Assembly: GCF_014356525.2 (NCBI RefSeq)
Contig: NC_052509.1
Coordinates: 29,190,890 to 29,254,889, forward strand
DNA: 64,000 nucleotides
From: Nilaparvata lugens
Lineage: Eukaryota > Arthropoda > Insecta > Hemiptera > Delphacidae
Direction of reading: 5' to 3'
This document shows, in pieces, positions 1 to 9,949 of this stretch. The notes under the pieces are model-generated. The model was not told the DNA's origin, made no database searches, and was given only the letters and a program-made list of their open reading frames with translations. Numbering within the stretch: the stretch's first letter is position 1; the number at the start of each line of letters is the position of its first letter. A program made the translations under genes and the position numbers.

Positions 1-534
1 ATACCAATTACCATTCCATTCAGATCATGGGAATTGCATGAATTTCCACAATTACCTGAAACTACTTATCTTCAATGGACAGTTAAGACAACTTCGAACA
101 TATTGAAACCTAGATTCATTATTCTTGGATTACAAAAAAATAGGAAAAATGTTATAACTGCTAACAGGTCACATTTCGATTTCTGTAATCTGAACAATGT
201 TAATCTCTATTTAAATGCTCAATCATTCCCCTATGAAAATATTGTTGGTAATAAACATTTATTGTATCACATGTTCTCTGAATTCCAAAATGAATACTAT
301 CCTTATAACAGCAGTACATCAATTGAGCATAAAACATTCAATGAATATGCACCATTGGTTGTTATAGACTGTAGTAAGCAAAATGAACTATTGAAATCTG
401 GTGCAATAGACATAAAGTTGACATTGGAAACAACAAATTATTTCTCAGAAAAAACCAGTGCCTACTGTTTAATCCTCTATGATAATGAGTTTGAATATAC
501 ACCACTGAGTGGAACAGTAAAAAGAGTATTATAA
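1..534 (+). CDS. C-terminal part of a double-jelly-roll-type major capsid protein (partial, runs off window start)
   Basis: An open frame enters at base 1 (frame 1) and ends with TAA at 534. About 177 residues are visible with no internal break. The text has the look of the C-terminal half of the hexon-like capsid protein of Polinton/Maverick and adintovirus-like elements: a WELHEFPQLP-type stretch, then a PRFIILGLQ beta strand, a YYPY segment, a VVIDCS motif followed by a lysine-serine-glycine turn, and a final AYCLILYDNEFEY strand. In such elements the protein would form the icosahedral shell. The true start lies outside the window. The next gene (880-1152) points towards it from the opposite strand. 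Family assignment is from recognition of these conserved segments, not from a search; a degenerate host-domesticated copy is possible. Confidence 0.6.
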   Translation: MPITIPFRSWELHEFPQLPETTYLQWTVKTTSNILKPRFIILGLQKNRKNVITANRSHFDFCNLNNVNLYLNAQSFPYENIVGNKHLLYHMFSEFQNEYYPYNSSTSIEHKTFNEYAPLVVIDCSKQNELLKSGAIDIKLTLETTNYFSEKTSAYCLILYDNEFEYTPLSGTVKRVL

Positions 535-879
535 ATCTTCTATAAAATAACAAAGAACTAGACAATATTCAAATCAAAAGTATTATCTACAAATGTATCA
601 ATATTTTACCTTCAGTATCATCCCATTAATTTATAGAATTGTTCTTGTCTTCCCATAGAATTTTCTCCAAATTTAATTTTAAAGCATTTTATATTATTAT
701 TTGATTTATCAGCTTCTTTCAAAGCAAAATACTGACTGTGATGATATAGTGTCATCTATATGAGCTTAGATTCTTCATTAAAGTTGAATAATATTCTTGG
801 TCTGGGTAACCAAACCTATATTTTTTCTGGGTGTACTCACCTACATCTACAATTTCTTTCTGGGTGTACTCACCTAAAC
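535..879. other. AT-rich spacer with a duplicated splice-donor-like word
   Basis: No coding sequence is seen. Around 824-883 the word CTGGGTGTACTCACCTA occurs twice, 33 bases apart. On the minus strand it reads AGGTGAGTACACCCAG, a good match to a splice donor (AG then GTGAGT), immediately downstream of the small minus-strand gene at 880-1152. Whether either donor is used cannot be told. Confidence 0.5.
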
Positions 880-1152
880 CTAAGATTTTTCACCTATATT
901 TATTACATTTTTTTCATACCATTCTTTAAAAGAGATTCCAGAAGAAAGTGAGAATTGTTGGATTAAGTTTGGATCAGTCATATACTTCCATTCTTTTTCA
1001 TTATTGAGATTGATGTTTGGTATGAAAGTTGCAGCTAATGGTATACATTGTAAAAAATGGAAAAAATTCTGAATCAAATTTTTGATATCAACATTAATAT
1101 CACTATTATTATCTTTATCATACAAATATCGACCAAATTTATCAACACTCAT
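880..1152 (-). CDS. Small protein with N-terminal KFGR motif, virus-like element gene (possibly a first exon)
   Basis: A 90-residue open frame starting at ATG 1152-1150. It begins MSVDKFGRYLY, followed by an Asn/Asp-rich stretch, a hydrophobic helix-like segment (residues about 25-47) and a charged tail. The function is unknown. The start resembles the N-terminus of the gene that follows the acidic protein in the core element (33514, with HRFGR at the same place). I therefore infer a related structural gene of Polinton/adintovirus-like elements. It lies convergent with the capsid gene fragment. Two splice-donor-like words lie just past its stop codon, so the stop at 880 may be exonic or the gene may continue by splicing. 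Confidence 0.4.
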   Translation of the reverse strand: MSVDKFGRYLYDKDNNSDINVDIKNLIQNFFHFLQCIPLAATFIPNINLNNEKEWKYMTDPNLIQQFSLSSGISFKEWYEKNVINIGEKS

Positions 1153-1231
1153 GATCTATTTTTATAATAAATGTTTAATACAACCTGAGGTGAGTTTTCA
1201 AGTAGTTCAAGCTTAGCTGGTTAAAGGCAGA

Positions 1232-1275
1232 GGGTCGAGCCCCCCCAACCCCCCCCCCTGTGGGGGGGGGGGGTT
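1232..1275. repeat. Poly-C / poly-G hairpin
   Basis: A run of seven C, two A and ten C is followed by TGTGT-like spacer bases and twelve G (1262-1273). It can fold into a C:G hairpin, and either strand could form quadruplex or i-motif structure. It stands out in AT-rich surroundings and may also be a place of assembly uncertainty. Confidence 0.8.
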
Positions 1276-1339
1276 TAGTGCTGAGGTTTGCTTAAGAAAG
1301 GGTCTCAACATAAAAATGCTTGTTGCTCAGTTTCAGAGT

Positions 1340-1810
1340 TAGGATCCCTTGACAAATAATGGATTTACTGAAAAAAATTATTCTTAGTTATTCAAGAAAT
1401 TGGATCTAATTTTTCCTTATTTTCTGTTCAATCTTGATAAATGGAAAAAGTTATTCTTGGTTTCTTAGTTATTGGATCTAGTTTTCCCATGAGATCCTTA
1501 TTTTTTGTTCAATCTTGACAAATGAGGTGTCAATGGATTTGTTATTAGATTTACTGGAAAAAGTTACTCTTGTAGATTTTTTGTAAAATTAACGGTTTCT
1601 TAGTTATTCAAGAAATAAAAAAAGCTGGATCTAGTTTTCCCATGAGATCCTTATTTTCTGTTCAATCTTGACAAATGGGGTGTCAATGGATTCGTTATTA
1701 GATTTACTGGAAAAAGTTACTATTGTAATTTTTTTGTAAAATTAACGGTTTCTTAGTTATTCAAGAAATAAAAAAAAGCTGGATCTAGTTTTTTTTTCCA
1801 AAAAAGTGGG
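1340..1810. repeat. About 152-bp tandem repeat, roughly three partial copies
   Basis: The landmark GGATCTAGTTTTCC recurs at about 1475, 1627 and 1780, and a diverged copy starts near 1403. Each unit also holds CAATCTTGACAAATG and GTTATTCAAGAAATAAA. No open reading frame is seen. This is a local satellite. Confidence 0.75.
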
Positions 1811-2647
1811 AAATCTTCATTTGAGGTTTATTGTGAGATTAGGGGTATGGCTAGGTTAGGTTAGATCAGATTACATTGGATTGGGCAAGGTTAGAACCAA
1901 GAATCAGATTTGAGCCAGGTTTGAGCCAGCTTTGGGGCAGCTTTTCTCCAGCTTTTCTTCAGCTTTTCTTCAGCTTTTCTCCAGAAGTCTCACTTTACCC
2001 CTACTCTCATGTTCGCGGCGCGTTTATCTGTACGCACCTTAACATAATCATTGGAAAGCTTAAAATAATCTTATCAATCAGCTGATCGAATAATTTTTTT
2101 GTAAATCGAGAGCGCGAGCTTGCCACGTGGGTGTTCCATTGTTGTATTCTTGGCCAGTTCGGTTTGCGCCTTCTATCAGCTGTTTATGTAGTCTAATACA
2201 TTCCGATTAGAACAGAGCACAGAGATTTTCTTTGGTTAGGAGTTTGTTGATAATTCTTTTTTCAAATTCAAGTTCTATTGCCATCAAAAATCACATTGGA
2301 AACTTTCTTAATAGACAACAAGATTACAAAAAAAATGTCGAACATATAAATTTATACTTATAAAATTCTTATCTGACTGACTCACTGATCACGATTTCTG
2401 GAAAACTACTGGATGGATTGCAACAAAACTTGGAATATAGCTTTCTTTTACGTCCGAGGTGCTCACTAAGAAATATTTTGGCGATATTTCAACTCTAAGG
2501 GTGGTTTTCAAGGGCTTAAAGTTCGTCTTTCAGCATGTATATTCTTCTTCTCCCAATCTTTCAATATTTTAATTGAAATGTCCATATCATATGTTACTAT
2601 AGAACTATAATCTAGATAGAGTACCTGTTCGAAACAGTTGTTAACTT
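1811..2647. other. Non-coding stretch with short repeats
   Basis: Holds TAGGTTAGGTTAG (two to three insect-telomere-like TTAGG words, near 1853), a GAGCCAG/CAGCTTTTCT(C/T)C run of about five 12-base units (about 1910-1985), and AT-rich sequence. A (TTC)n tract at 2645-2660 is the tail of the LINE that follows on the minus strand. No gene is seen. Confidence 0.6.
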
Positions 2648-4206
2648 CTTCTTCTTCTTCTTATCCTGGCGCTACAGCCCGATGTGGGCTTTGGCCTCCT
2701 CCACAATCATCCTCCAACTATATCTGTCTTCCGCCTTCCTTCTCCAGCCTCTGACACTCAACGCTCTCAGGTCCCTCTCTACATCCTGCTTCCATCGCAC
2801 TCTTGGCCTTCCTCTTCTTCTGACTGCATCTAAATTTTCATTTAACATGACTTTTTGCATCCTATTCTCAGTCATTCTTGCCACGTGTCCCAGCCAGCTT
2901 ATCCTTCTTGCCTTGATGAAACGAAGAATATTCTTGCCTTGCAGAATTGTTTCTATTCCCCGGTTCATCCTCAGTCTCCACGCACCATTCTCATACACTG
3001 GGCCTCATATCCTCCTCAGTATCTTCCTCTCAAAGACCATCAGAGCTTTGCTTTCTTCTTGCAGAATTGTCCATGCTTCGCTGCCGTATGTGACAATTGG
3101 TCTTATCAGAGTAGTGTATATTCTCATTTTTGTGCTCCTGATGAGGAGTTTTGATTCTAGCAGTCTACTATTCGCAAAGTATGCGTGATTTCCAAGCATT
3201 ATTCTTCGTTTTATTTCAGTTGAAATTCTATTGCTGCTGTTAATCTCAGTTCCCAGGTACGTGAAGCTTTTAACCGTTTCGAACGTGTCATCTCCAATTC
3301 TGATGGCTTCTTGCTCTCTCACTCCTCTGGGGCTCATTTCCATATACTTTGTTTCCCCCTTGTTCACTTCCAGGCCTACAAGCTGTGCTTTGTCCTTGAC
3401 CTGTAGAAATACTTCCTCCAGTGACCTCATGTTTCTTGATATTATAACAACATCGTCCGCATATGCCAGGACTTGTGTCATCCTATTCATGATGTTGCCT
3501 CTTCTGTCAATGCTTTCCATTGCTTTCTGGAGAACTATATTGGAAAGCAAGGCTAATAGGACATCTCCCTGTCTTACGCCTTCAGTGATAGTGAATTCTC
3601 TACTCACTCTTCCTTCACTTAGCACTAAGCCTTTTGTGTCAGTCAAGGTCATTTTCACTAGACTAATTAATTTCCTAGGGAATCCAAAACCTTCTAGCGC
3701 CTCCTGCACTTCCACTCTCTTTACCCTGTCAAAAGCCTGCCTGAAATCAATGAACAGCATGTGTAAGTTTATGTTGTGTTCATAGAATCTCTCCATTATC
3801 TGTCTCAGGGTGAATATTTGGTCTGTAGTACCTCTGCCAGGTCGAAAACCACACTGATATTCGTCTATTATTATCTCTGCCAGTGTGCTCAACTTGACTG
3901 TCAGTAAGCAAGTGAAAATTTTATAGGCTATGTCTAGTAAAATGATACCCCTATAGTTATCACAAAACAATTTGTCGCCTTTTTTCAAGATGGGGCATAT
4001 AAGGCCTTTTTTCCACTCAGGTGGCATCTTTTATGATCTCCATATTAGTATGATTAACTCATGCAAAGCTTCTACCAAAGCACTCTACCAAAGCTTCTCC
4101 TCCATATTTCCACATTTCAGCAGTAATGTTGTCCTCTCCAGCTGCTTTACCATTTTTCAACTTGCCTAAGGCTTCTCTTATGTCTTCAAGGCTTGGTTCT
4201 GCTACT
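2648..4206 (-). pseudogene. RTE-like LINE, reverse transcriptase half (3' part)
   Basis: The minus strand carries the reverse transcriptase and C-terminal region of an RTE/craft-like non-LTR retrotransposon. Frame one (4206 to about 4030) has the entry region with LKNGKAAGEDNITAEM. The main open frame, 4027-3005, has YRGIILLD, GFRPGRGTTDQIF, the DFRQAFDRV block, GVRQGDVL and the catalytic AYADDVVI. It ends in LNHAYFANSRL and YGSEAW. A further frame, 2998-2672, has RRISWLGHVARM and GRPRVRWKQDV, the usual C-terminus. The 3' end is followed by a (GAA)n tail. Frame breaks near 4030-4070 and 3003 make it inactive. The 5' half lies at 9950-11247; the element between them is a later insertion. Confidence 0.85.
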
Positions 4207-4235
4207 TCAAATCAAATCAAATCAAATCAAATTAT

Positions 4236-4947
4236 TTTTATTGCATGAAAAATTACAAACAATGGTGTACACATCACAAATTTGTAATGATTTTATTATT
4301 ATACCTAATTTTAATGATTTTATACTTAACTAATCTTAGACACTAACAACTAGAGTAGATATTAGACAATATTGACAAAATTAAAATACAGTCATACACA
4401 AATTGTGAAGAAAAAAAGAAATATCATGCTTCTCCTCCACGAAGGCTGTAGCCTGTGTGTGGAAAGGAGTCTGTTTTTTATAAGAAAAGTATAATAATTT
4501 GTAGCAAAAGGTAAGGATAGTTTTTATAGATGAATAAAATATTGTAATATCTGGTAAGTTACCTGCGGTATTGTACTAGAGTAGTTAAGCTACTCTATTT
4601 TTAGAGAAAAAATATATAAGTAGATGAATAATTGCTTTAAATGAACAAATAATTCAATTGAATAACAAATTGGTACATACATGCAGTAAATAAACTAGAG
4701 TAGTATAAATTTATGTTTAGATACATTTAAAAAATATTACCAAATGAAGAATAGCCTGAAAAAGTTGCCCCAATCATTCTAGATGAAATATGATATTCAA
4801 ATAATAATATGATAAATAATTGAAGTAGAAATCAGTTCATATACATATTCAGTCAAAACATTGGAACAACACATTGAAAATTATTGAAAAATGTTGATAT
4901 CAATATAACTAGGAACATACAGCTGGATCACGAGTTTAATATAATTA
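4236..4947 (-). other. 3' untranslated region of the CR1-like LINE
   Basis: AT-rich, without an open frame, between the ORF2 stop and the AAATC-repeat tail. No other feature is recognised. Confidence 0.6.
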
Positions 4948-7938
4948 TTATTGATAGCTGGAATGGATCATGAGCTCTATATTTTCCCTTCCTATCTCCC
5001 TCAACCATATTTTAATGTATTTTTTGTACATATAGGGTGTACAGTTATGAACATTACGGAGGATGGTTGGCATGTTACTGTATAGAATATGTGCAATGTA
5101 ATGGGTGTTTGTTGTTGAATGAGTTTTTATAAGTCTCGGAATTTCAATGCCTAATGAGTATGCTGAGCGTGTTGTGCGATTATGAGTTATTTTTTTGAAC
5201 ATATTGTTACTGTTTAAGCGAATGTAAAGAAGTAAACACTTGACATACAATTGTCGAATATCTAGAACATTGAACTCATCATATATTTCATTTGATGGCG
5301 TTCGAATGGGTTTATTCAGAGCTGTTTTAATAATTCGTTTCTGTGTAATGAGTAGAGAATTGAGTATGGATTTGTACGCCCCTCCATATGCTAAAATTCC
5401 GGCAGTTATCACAGATTGGACGTAAGTAAAATAAACTTTTCTCAAATCATCTATTGTTAAGAATTGGCGTAGGTTTAGGAATATGTAAATAGATCTCCGG
5501 ATTTTGTTTTTCAAGTGGTTTATGTGATCTGACCATTTTAATTTATCGTCAACTATAACGCCCAAATATTTATATGAACTGACTCGCTCAATGGACTCGC
5601 AGCGGCAATGAATATTGTTAGGGTTTAAACAAGAATGCAAAGTTATTGAGTCAATGGGAGGATCCTGACTTTTTCGCAGAGAAACTTCAATGAATTTGGA
5701 CTTTCCTATATTGAGTGTTAATATATTTTGGTCAAACCACGCTTTCAACAGGTGTAGGTCAGTGGATGCCTTTTGATACATTTCGTCTCTATTTCTACCG
5801 GTAACATGTAGCGCTGTGTCATCAGCGAATAAGAAAAGGCTGCCAGTGAGAGGTAGTTTAGCCAGGTTATTGATATAGATTAGGAATAATAATGGTCCCA
5901 ATGTGCTTTCTTGCACCACACCGTAATCAATAGAATTTAAGCTGCTCTCAACTCCCATTATTTGGACAGCCTGTTTCCTATCCGTTAGGTAGCTGTTGAA
6001 CCAGCTGAATGACTCATTACGGACACCTATGACCTCAAGCTTTTTCATTAGTTTAGATCTATCTACTGTATCGAATGCTTTAGCTAAGTCAAGAAAGATT
6101 ATACAGTTATTTAGGTTGTCATTAAGTGAGCTGTTAACTTCTTTGGTTAAATTATATAATGCATCCGATATGTTTCTGTTATTCCTGAACCCAAATTGTC
6201 TGTCCGTTAAAATGTCATTTGTTTCAATGTAATTAGCTAACTGGAATTTAATAATCTTTTCCAAAATTTTCGAGAAAATACTCAAGAGAGAGATAGGTCT
6301 ATAGTTGTTTTTTAAAGATTTGTCACCATTTTTGAAAAGAGGAAAAACACTGGCTATTTTAAAACTGTCTGGGAAGATACCTTGTTCAATACTCAAGTTA
6401 TAAATATGTTTAAGAGGAGTTAGAAAAATATTTATATTTCTTTGTACAAATCTGGTTGGAATGTTATCATATCCGGGAGCAGACATACCTCTAAGTTTTG
6501 AAGTGAATATGATGATATCATCTTCACTTATCGGTGACATACAGAAATTAGTTTCAAGGCGATAGTTCTCATCATCCAAAACTGGTGGATTATTTGAGTT
6601 CACCGCCCTTGCCAAATTCTCTCCCACATGTGAAAAGAAACAATTGAATTCATTAGCTACTAACTTGGTCTTTTCCAGTGTTGAAACGGATCCATTATCT
6701 ACTGTCTCAAAGTGCTCCAGTGGAAATCCTTCTTTATTATTGTTACCTCTACCAGATATCTCATTTATAATGCTCCAAAACTTTTTTGGATCATTCCCAC
6801 TTTCATTTATTTTATTTCTATAGTATTGATTTTTAGTGGTTTTTAGTAAGTGATTCAGTCTATTTCTGTAGTTTTTAAAGTTATTGATTAAATTTCTATT
6901 AAAAGGTTGTTTTTCTGTTAATTTGAATAATCTGTCTCTTTCCGTAATCGATCTTACTAGTCCTTTCGTTATCCAAGGTTTTATTGTTTTAAGACGAGAA
7001 TTATCTTGAGTAACCTGTCTTTTAGATTTGTCTATGTTACATTTTATAATGGAATAAAAATTATTTGTCGCAATATTGACGTCTTCCTCCATTGTAACAG
7101 AGCTCCATGTTTCCTCATTGAAAGTGGATAATAAGGTTTCATTGTGAATATAAAACTTGGGAAGATCAAATTTTCTATTGTCTTTGGATTTGGCAGTAAT
7201 TTGAATGGATACAATGTAATGATCTGTAATTGCCACTTTGACGATAGCTGATTTAATTGCATTACAGTTAACATTGTTTAGAAAAATATGGTCAATCAGG
7301 GTGCTGCTATTTCTAATTTGTCTAGTCGGTTTATCGATACAGTTGATAAAGCCACTTTCATAAAGCATATTCAGATATGAATCAGTTTGTAAGTCATTGT
7401 TCAGTATGTTTATGTTCATATCTCCTACCAATATATTTGCTTTACCTTTCCTCTCAATGCTATTGTAGTGAGTATTAAGATCATCAATGAAATCGGCAAT
7501 ATGTGTATCGTGATTCCGATAAACGGCAAGGATCGAGTAATCTGTTTTGTCATAACAAAAATTAATTTCTAAAGTATTGACTCCACCGATATTCATGCAA
7601 CGTCCTACTGATGATAAAGAGTTCTTGACAAAAACAATAACTCCATCGTTCCTATTTCGTTTATCTATCGTTTGATAAGTTGTATAGCCTTCTAACTGTT
7701 TGTTATCATCTGCATTGAGCCAAGTTTCGGTAAGGACGATGATATCTATTTCACAATTTAATGATCCAAGTCCTACCAGTAGATTATCAATGTTCTCATT
7801 GTAGCTTCTAATATTCAGATGTATTAATCTCAAGCTTTCTTCATTTGGATTAAAAAAGAGATTAAAAGAATGAAATGTATCGAACTCTTTACAAGAGATT
7901 AGATTATAGTTTTCCAATTCTGATTCATGTCTATCCAT
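4948..7938 (-). CDS. LINE ORF2: apurinic endonuclease plus reverse transcriptase, intact
   Basis: A 996-residue unbroken ORF starting at ATG 7938. The N-terminal endonuclease of the APE type has HLNIRSY, the ETWL catalytic glutamate, GDMNINIL, LIDHIFLNN and ITDHY blocks, all with expected key residues. The reverse transcriptase follows: FPLFKNGDKS, NYRPISLLS, FGFRNNRNISDAL, LDLAKAFDTVD, the catalytic FADDTALH and YLGVIVDDKLKW. The protein would nick target DNA and prime cDNA synthesis from the element RNA. One oddity is that the usual VPQGSVLGP box reads VVQESTLGP, which may weaken the enzyme. Assignment to the CR1/jockey superfamily rests on motif layout and the PHD-type ORF1 upstream. Confidence 0.92.
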   Translation of the reverse strand: MDRHESELENYNLISCKEFDTFHSFNLFFNPNEESLRLIHLNIRSYNENIDNLLVGLGSLNCEIDIIVLTETWLNADDNKQLEGYTTYQTIDKRNRNDGVIVFVKNSLSSVGRCMNIGGVNTLEINFCYDKTDYSILAVYRNHDTHIADFIDDLNTHYNSIERKGKANILVGDMNINILNNDLQTDSYLNMLYESGFINCIDKPTRQIRNSSTLIDHIFLNNVNCNAIKSAIVKVAITDHYIVSIQITAKSKDNRKFDLPKFYIHNETLLSTFNEETWSSVTMEEDVNIATNNFYSIIKCNIDKSKRQVTQDNSRLKTIKPWITKGLVRSITERDRLFKLTEKQPFNRNLINNFKNYRNRLNHLLKTTKNQYYRNKINESGNDPKKFWSIINEISGRGNNNKEGFPLEHFETVDNGSVSTLEKTKLVANEFNCFFSHVGENLARAVNSNNPPVLDDENYRLETNFCMSPISEDDIIIFTSKLRGMSAPGYDNIPTRFVQRNINIFLTPLKHIYNLSIEQGIFPDSFKIASVFPLFKNGDKSLKNNYRPISLLSIFSKILEKIIKFQLANYIETNDILTDRQFGFRNNRNISDALYNLTKEVNSSLNDNLNNCIIFLDLAKAFDTVDRSKLMKKLEVIGVRNESFSWFNSYLTDRKQAVQIMGVESSLNSIDYGVVQESTLGPLLFLIYINNLAKLPLTGSLFLFADDTALHVTGRNRDEMYQKASTDLHLLKAWFDQNILTLNIGKSKFIEVSLRKSQDPPIDSITLHSCLNPNNIHCRCESIERVSSYKYLGVIVDDKLKWSDHINHLKNKIRRSIYIFLNLRQFLTIDDLRKVYFTYVQSVITAGILAYGGAYKSILNSLLITQKRIIKTALNKPIRTPSNEIYDEFNVLDIRQLYVKCLLLYIRLNSNNMFKKITHNRTTRSAYSLGIEIPRLIKTHSTTNTHYIAHILYSNMPTILRNVHNCTPYMYKKYIKIWLREIGRENIELMIHSSYQ

Positions 7939-8778
7939 ATATCGTTATTCAGCGAATGCTCCGCCCGCTCAACCGCCTCATCATATCAATAATAAGGCAT
8001 ACCAAAAGAGAGAAAAAGAGCAAGATCTAGATAGTATCTAAGCATCTAAGCATAGGAAAAACTACTATTTGAGTCTATCAGTCTGTATGATTGAGCAATA
8101 AAGTTCAGAGTGAAGAGAAAAATCATAGCAAAGAATAAATATGTAATAATATTAAACAATTGAACTTCCATTTTCGAAAAATAAGAAGTATATATACTTA
8201 CATAAGACCTATTTCGTATGTTATATTTAATTGAAATGAAAATTTGATTGGATGATTGTATTAATATTTTGTTATGTTATATAAATAATATGTGTACCTC
8301 ATATTATTTTAAAAATTAAAACTTTAATTGTACTTGGGTTTTTATTTAGGTACTCATATTTTCATATAATTCTAATCACTTCAGGATAAATCATACAAGA
8401 GCATTTTATTTATTGAGTTATAGATCACATTATTTGGCTTTTGTCTGCACTAATATAAGTACGTTTCTATGAGTGGTTCACCTCTGAATTATTATCACTC
8501 CTGGCTCAAATTCTCTCCAGCATGAAATTTAATTATTAATATCAAATATTGGGAAAAAAATTTGAAATTAGAAGAACGAAAAAAGAAAAATAACAATCTT
8601 ATTGGTTCCTGACCATGTTTATGTACTAACTAAAATTATGTATATAGAGTTCATAAATCATTTGGACATGAATATCATTTAGCATATTAATAGTCAGAAT
8701 TTATACAGTAGGAAAAAAAACAAAATGAAACATACGGGTCCTTGGATTGTCCATTCCTGTATTTCTGGTCACCTGCTT
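7939..8778 (-). other. Inter-ORF spacer of the CR1-like LINE
   Basis: About 840 AT-rich bases between ORF1 and ORF2 with no coding frame. This is unusually long for a spacer and could hold a later insertion or an internal promoter; nothing specific is visible. Confidence 0.55.
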
Positions 8779-9717
8779 TTATGTGTTAGTCTGGTTGTTA
8801 TCACAGGAAGCGTCAATATCTTGTGGAGTGAACACTCGGATTGGCGGGTCGTCAGCTCGCACCTTCACCCACATCTTCGCGTTCTTGAACCAGGCCCCGT
8901 TGATCTTCTTCTCCCTCACAAGATTCTTTCCATAAGAGAGTAGGAATTTGTTTTTCGGAGTGAGATGATCATTTATGTACACGTCCCCAGCTGGTAATGA
9001 GTCGCTTACGTCCTTTGTGGTTAGACGCTGATCTCTTTTTTTCCCGGCCGACATCCATGAATTTTGGGTACCTCTTGAAATGAATGACACTATTATAGAA
9101 GGAATTTTCCCTTTTTTTGTTGAAGGTATGCGATGAGCTATAGAAATATCTGACCGAGAAAAGGATAATTTCAAAGCTTTAGCAATGTTCTCGATAATTA
9201 GATAGATATCTTCATTCTGAGTAAACGGAATACCCACTATTTCTATATTGTTTTTACGCGTGTATTGCTGCACATCACTGATCTCCTGTCTAGCTAGCCA
9301 CAAATCCTCGTTAAGTTTTTTGTTTTTTACTTTCAGACCCTCACATTCCGCTTTTAGGTTTCCTATATCCAATTGCACTTTGCTCAGATCACTTCGAAGT
9401 CCATTTAAAGCTGTTGTGTTTGAGTTTACCGCACTTTCTAACGATGAAATAGTCTTAGTGTTAGCGTCTAGTTTCGAGTCCACTTTGATTTCGAGGTTCT
9501 TGATCGCTTGTAGGATGGAATTCGTATCAGAAGACGGCACAGGCCCAGGCTTGAAGCAATCGTCACACTGCCATGTGTCTTTTTTTACACCGAGAGCAGC
9601 TAGTTTCGCTGCCGTGCGTACACGCGTGCACGCTACGTGATAAGTTTTTTTACAACTTGTGCACTTTATTAAATCGGCATTGTCTTGGAAATCCGAATTG
9701 CACTTTGAGCACGACAT
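8779..9717 (-). CDS. LINE ORF1: PHD-finger, coiled-coil, nucleic-acid-binding protein
   Basis: A 312-residue intact frame starting MSCSKCNSDF. Residues 1-55 form a PHD-like zinc finger with CSKC, CTSCKKTYHVAC and CDDC cysteine/histidine pairs. Residues about 60-150 are a heptad-rich coiled coil (trimer or dimer formation). Residues 150-300 resemble the RRM-like and C-terminal domain of LINE ORF1 proteins, with YTRKNNIEIVGIP, AHRIPS and a KMWVKVRADD strand. Such proteins coat the element RNA and help its integration. It lies 840 bp upstream of ORF2 on the same strand. The PHD type of ORF1 is known from several insect CR1/jockey-superfamily elements. Confidence 0.85.
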   Translation of the reverse strand: MSCSKCNSDFQDNADLIKCTSCKKTYHVACTRVRTAAKLAALGVKKDTWQCDDCFKPGPVPSSDTNSILQAIKNLEIKVDSKLDANTKTISSLESAVNSNTTALNGLRSDLSKVQLDIGNLKAECEGLKVKNKKLNEDLWLARQEISDVQQYTRKNNIEIVGIPFTQNEDIYLIIENIAKALKLSFSRSDISIAHRIPSTKKGKIPSIIVSFISRGTQNSWMSAGKKRDQRLTTKDVSDSLPAGDVYINDHLTPKNKFLLSYGKNLVREKKINGAWFKNAKMWVKVRADDPPIRVFTPQDIDASCDNNQTNT

Positions 9718-9949
9718 GACCGAGAATATAGAACACGACTGTTGACTGAGAATATAAATTTAATACAATAAAGTACGTCCGAAAATTAAATAAAAACACG
9801 GATGGGTTAACCGCCTTTAACACGCTTGGACAGATGGAAGGCAAGCTGAGCGGGCACGATGTTCACTATCAGAGCAAACCGATAACGACAACCTTTCTCC
9901 TCGGCATCTAGAGCCAGACTGATGACTTCCATGTCTACTGTATGGTACT

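Noticed and set aside
1853..1866. Telomeric repeat
   Set aside because: Only two to three TTAGG-like words; not an array.
2682..3785. Long plus-strand frames (2682-3188, 3231-3785) opposite the RTE-like RT
   Set aside because: Antisense shadows of the minus-strand reverse transcriptase, which carries all motifs.
9248..9640. 130-codon plus-strand frame opposite LINE ORF1
   Set aside because: Shadow of the PHD/coiled-coil ORF1 on the minus strand.
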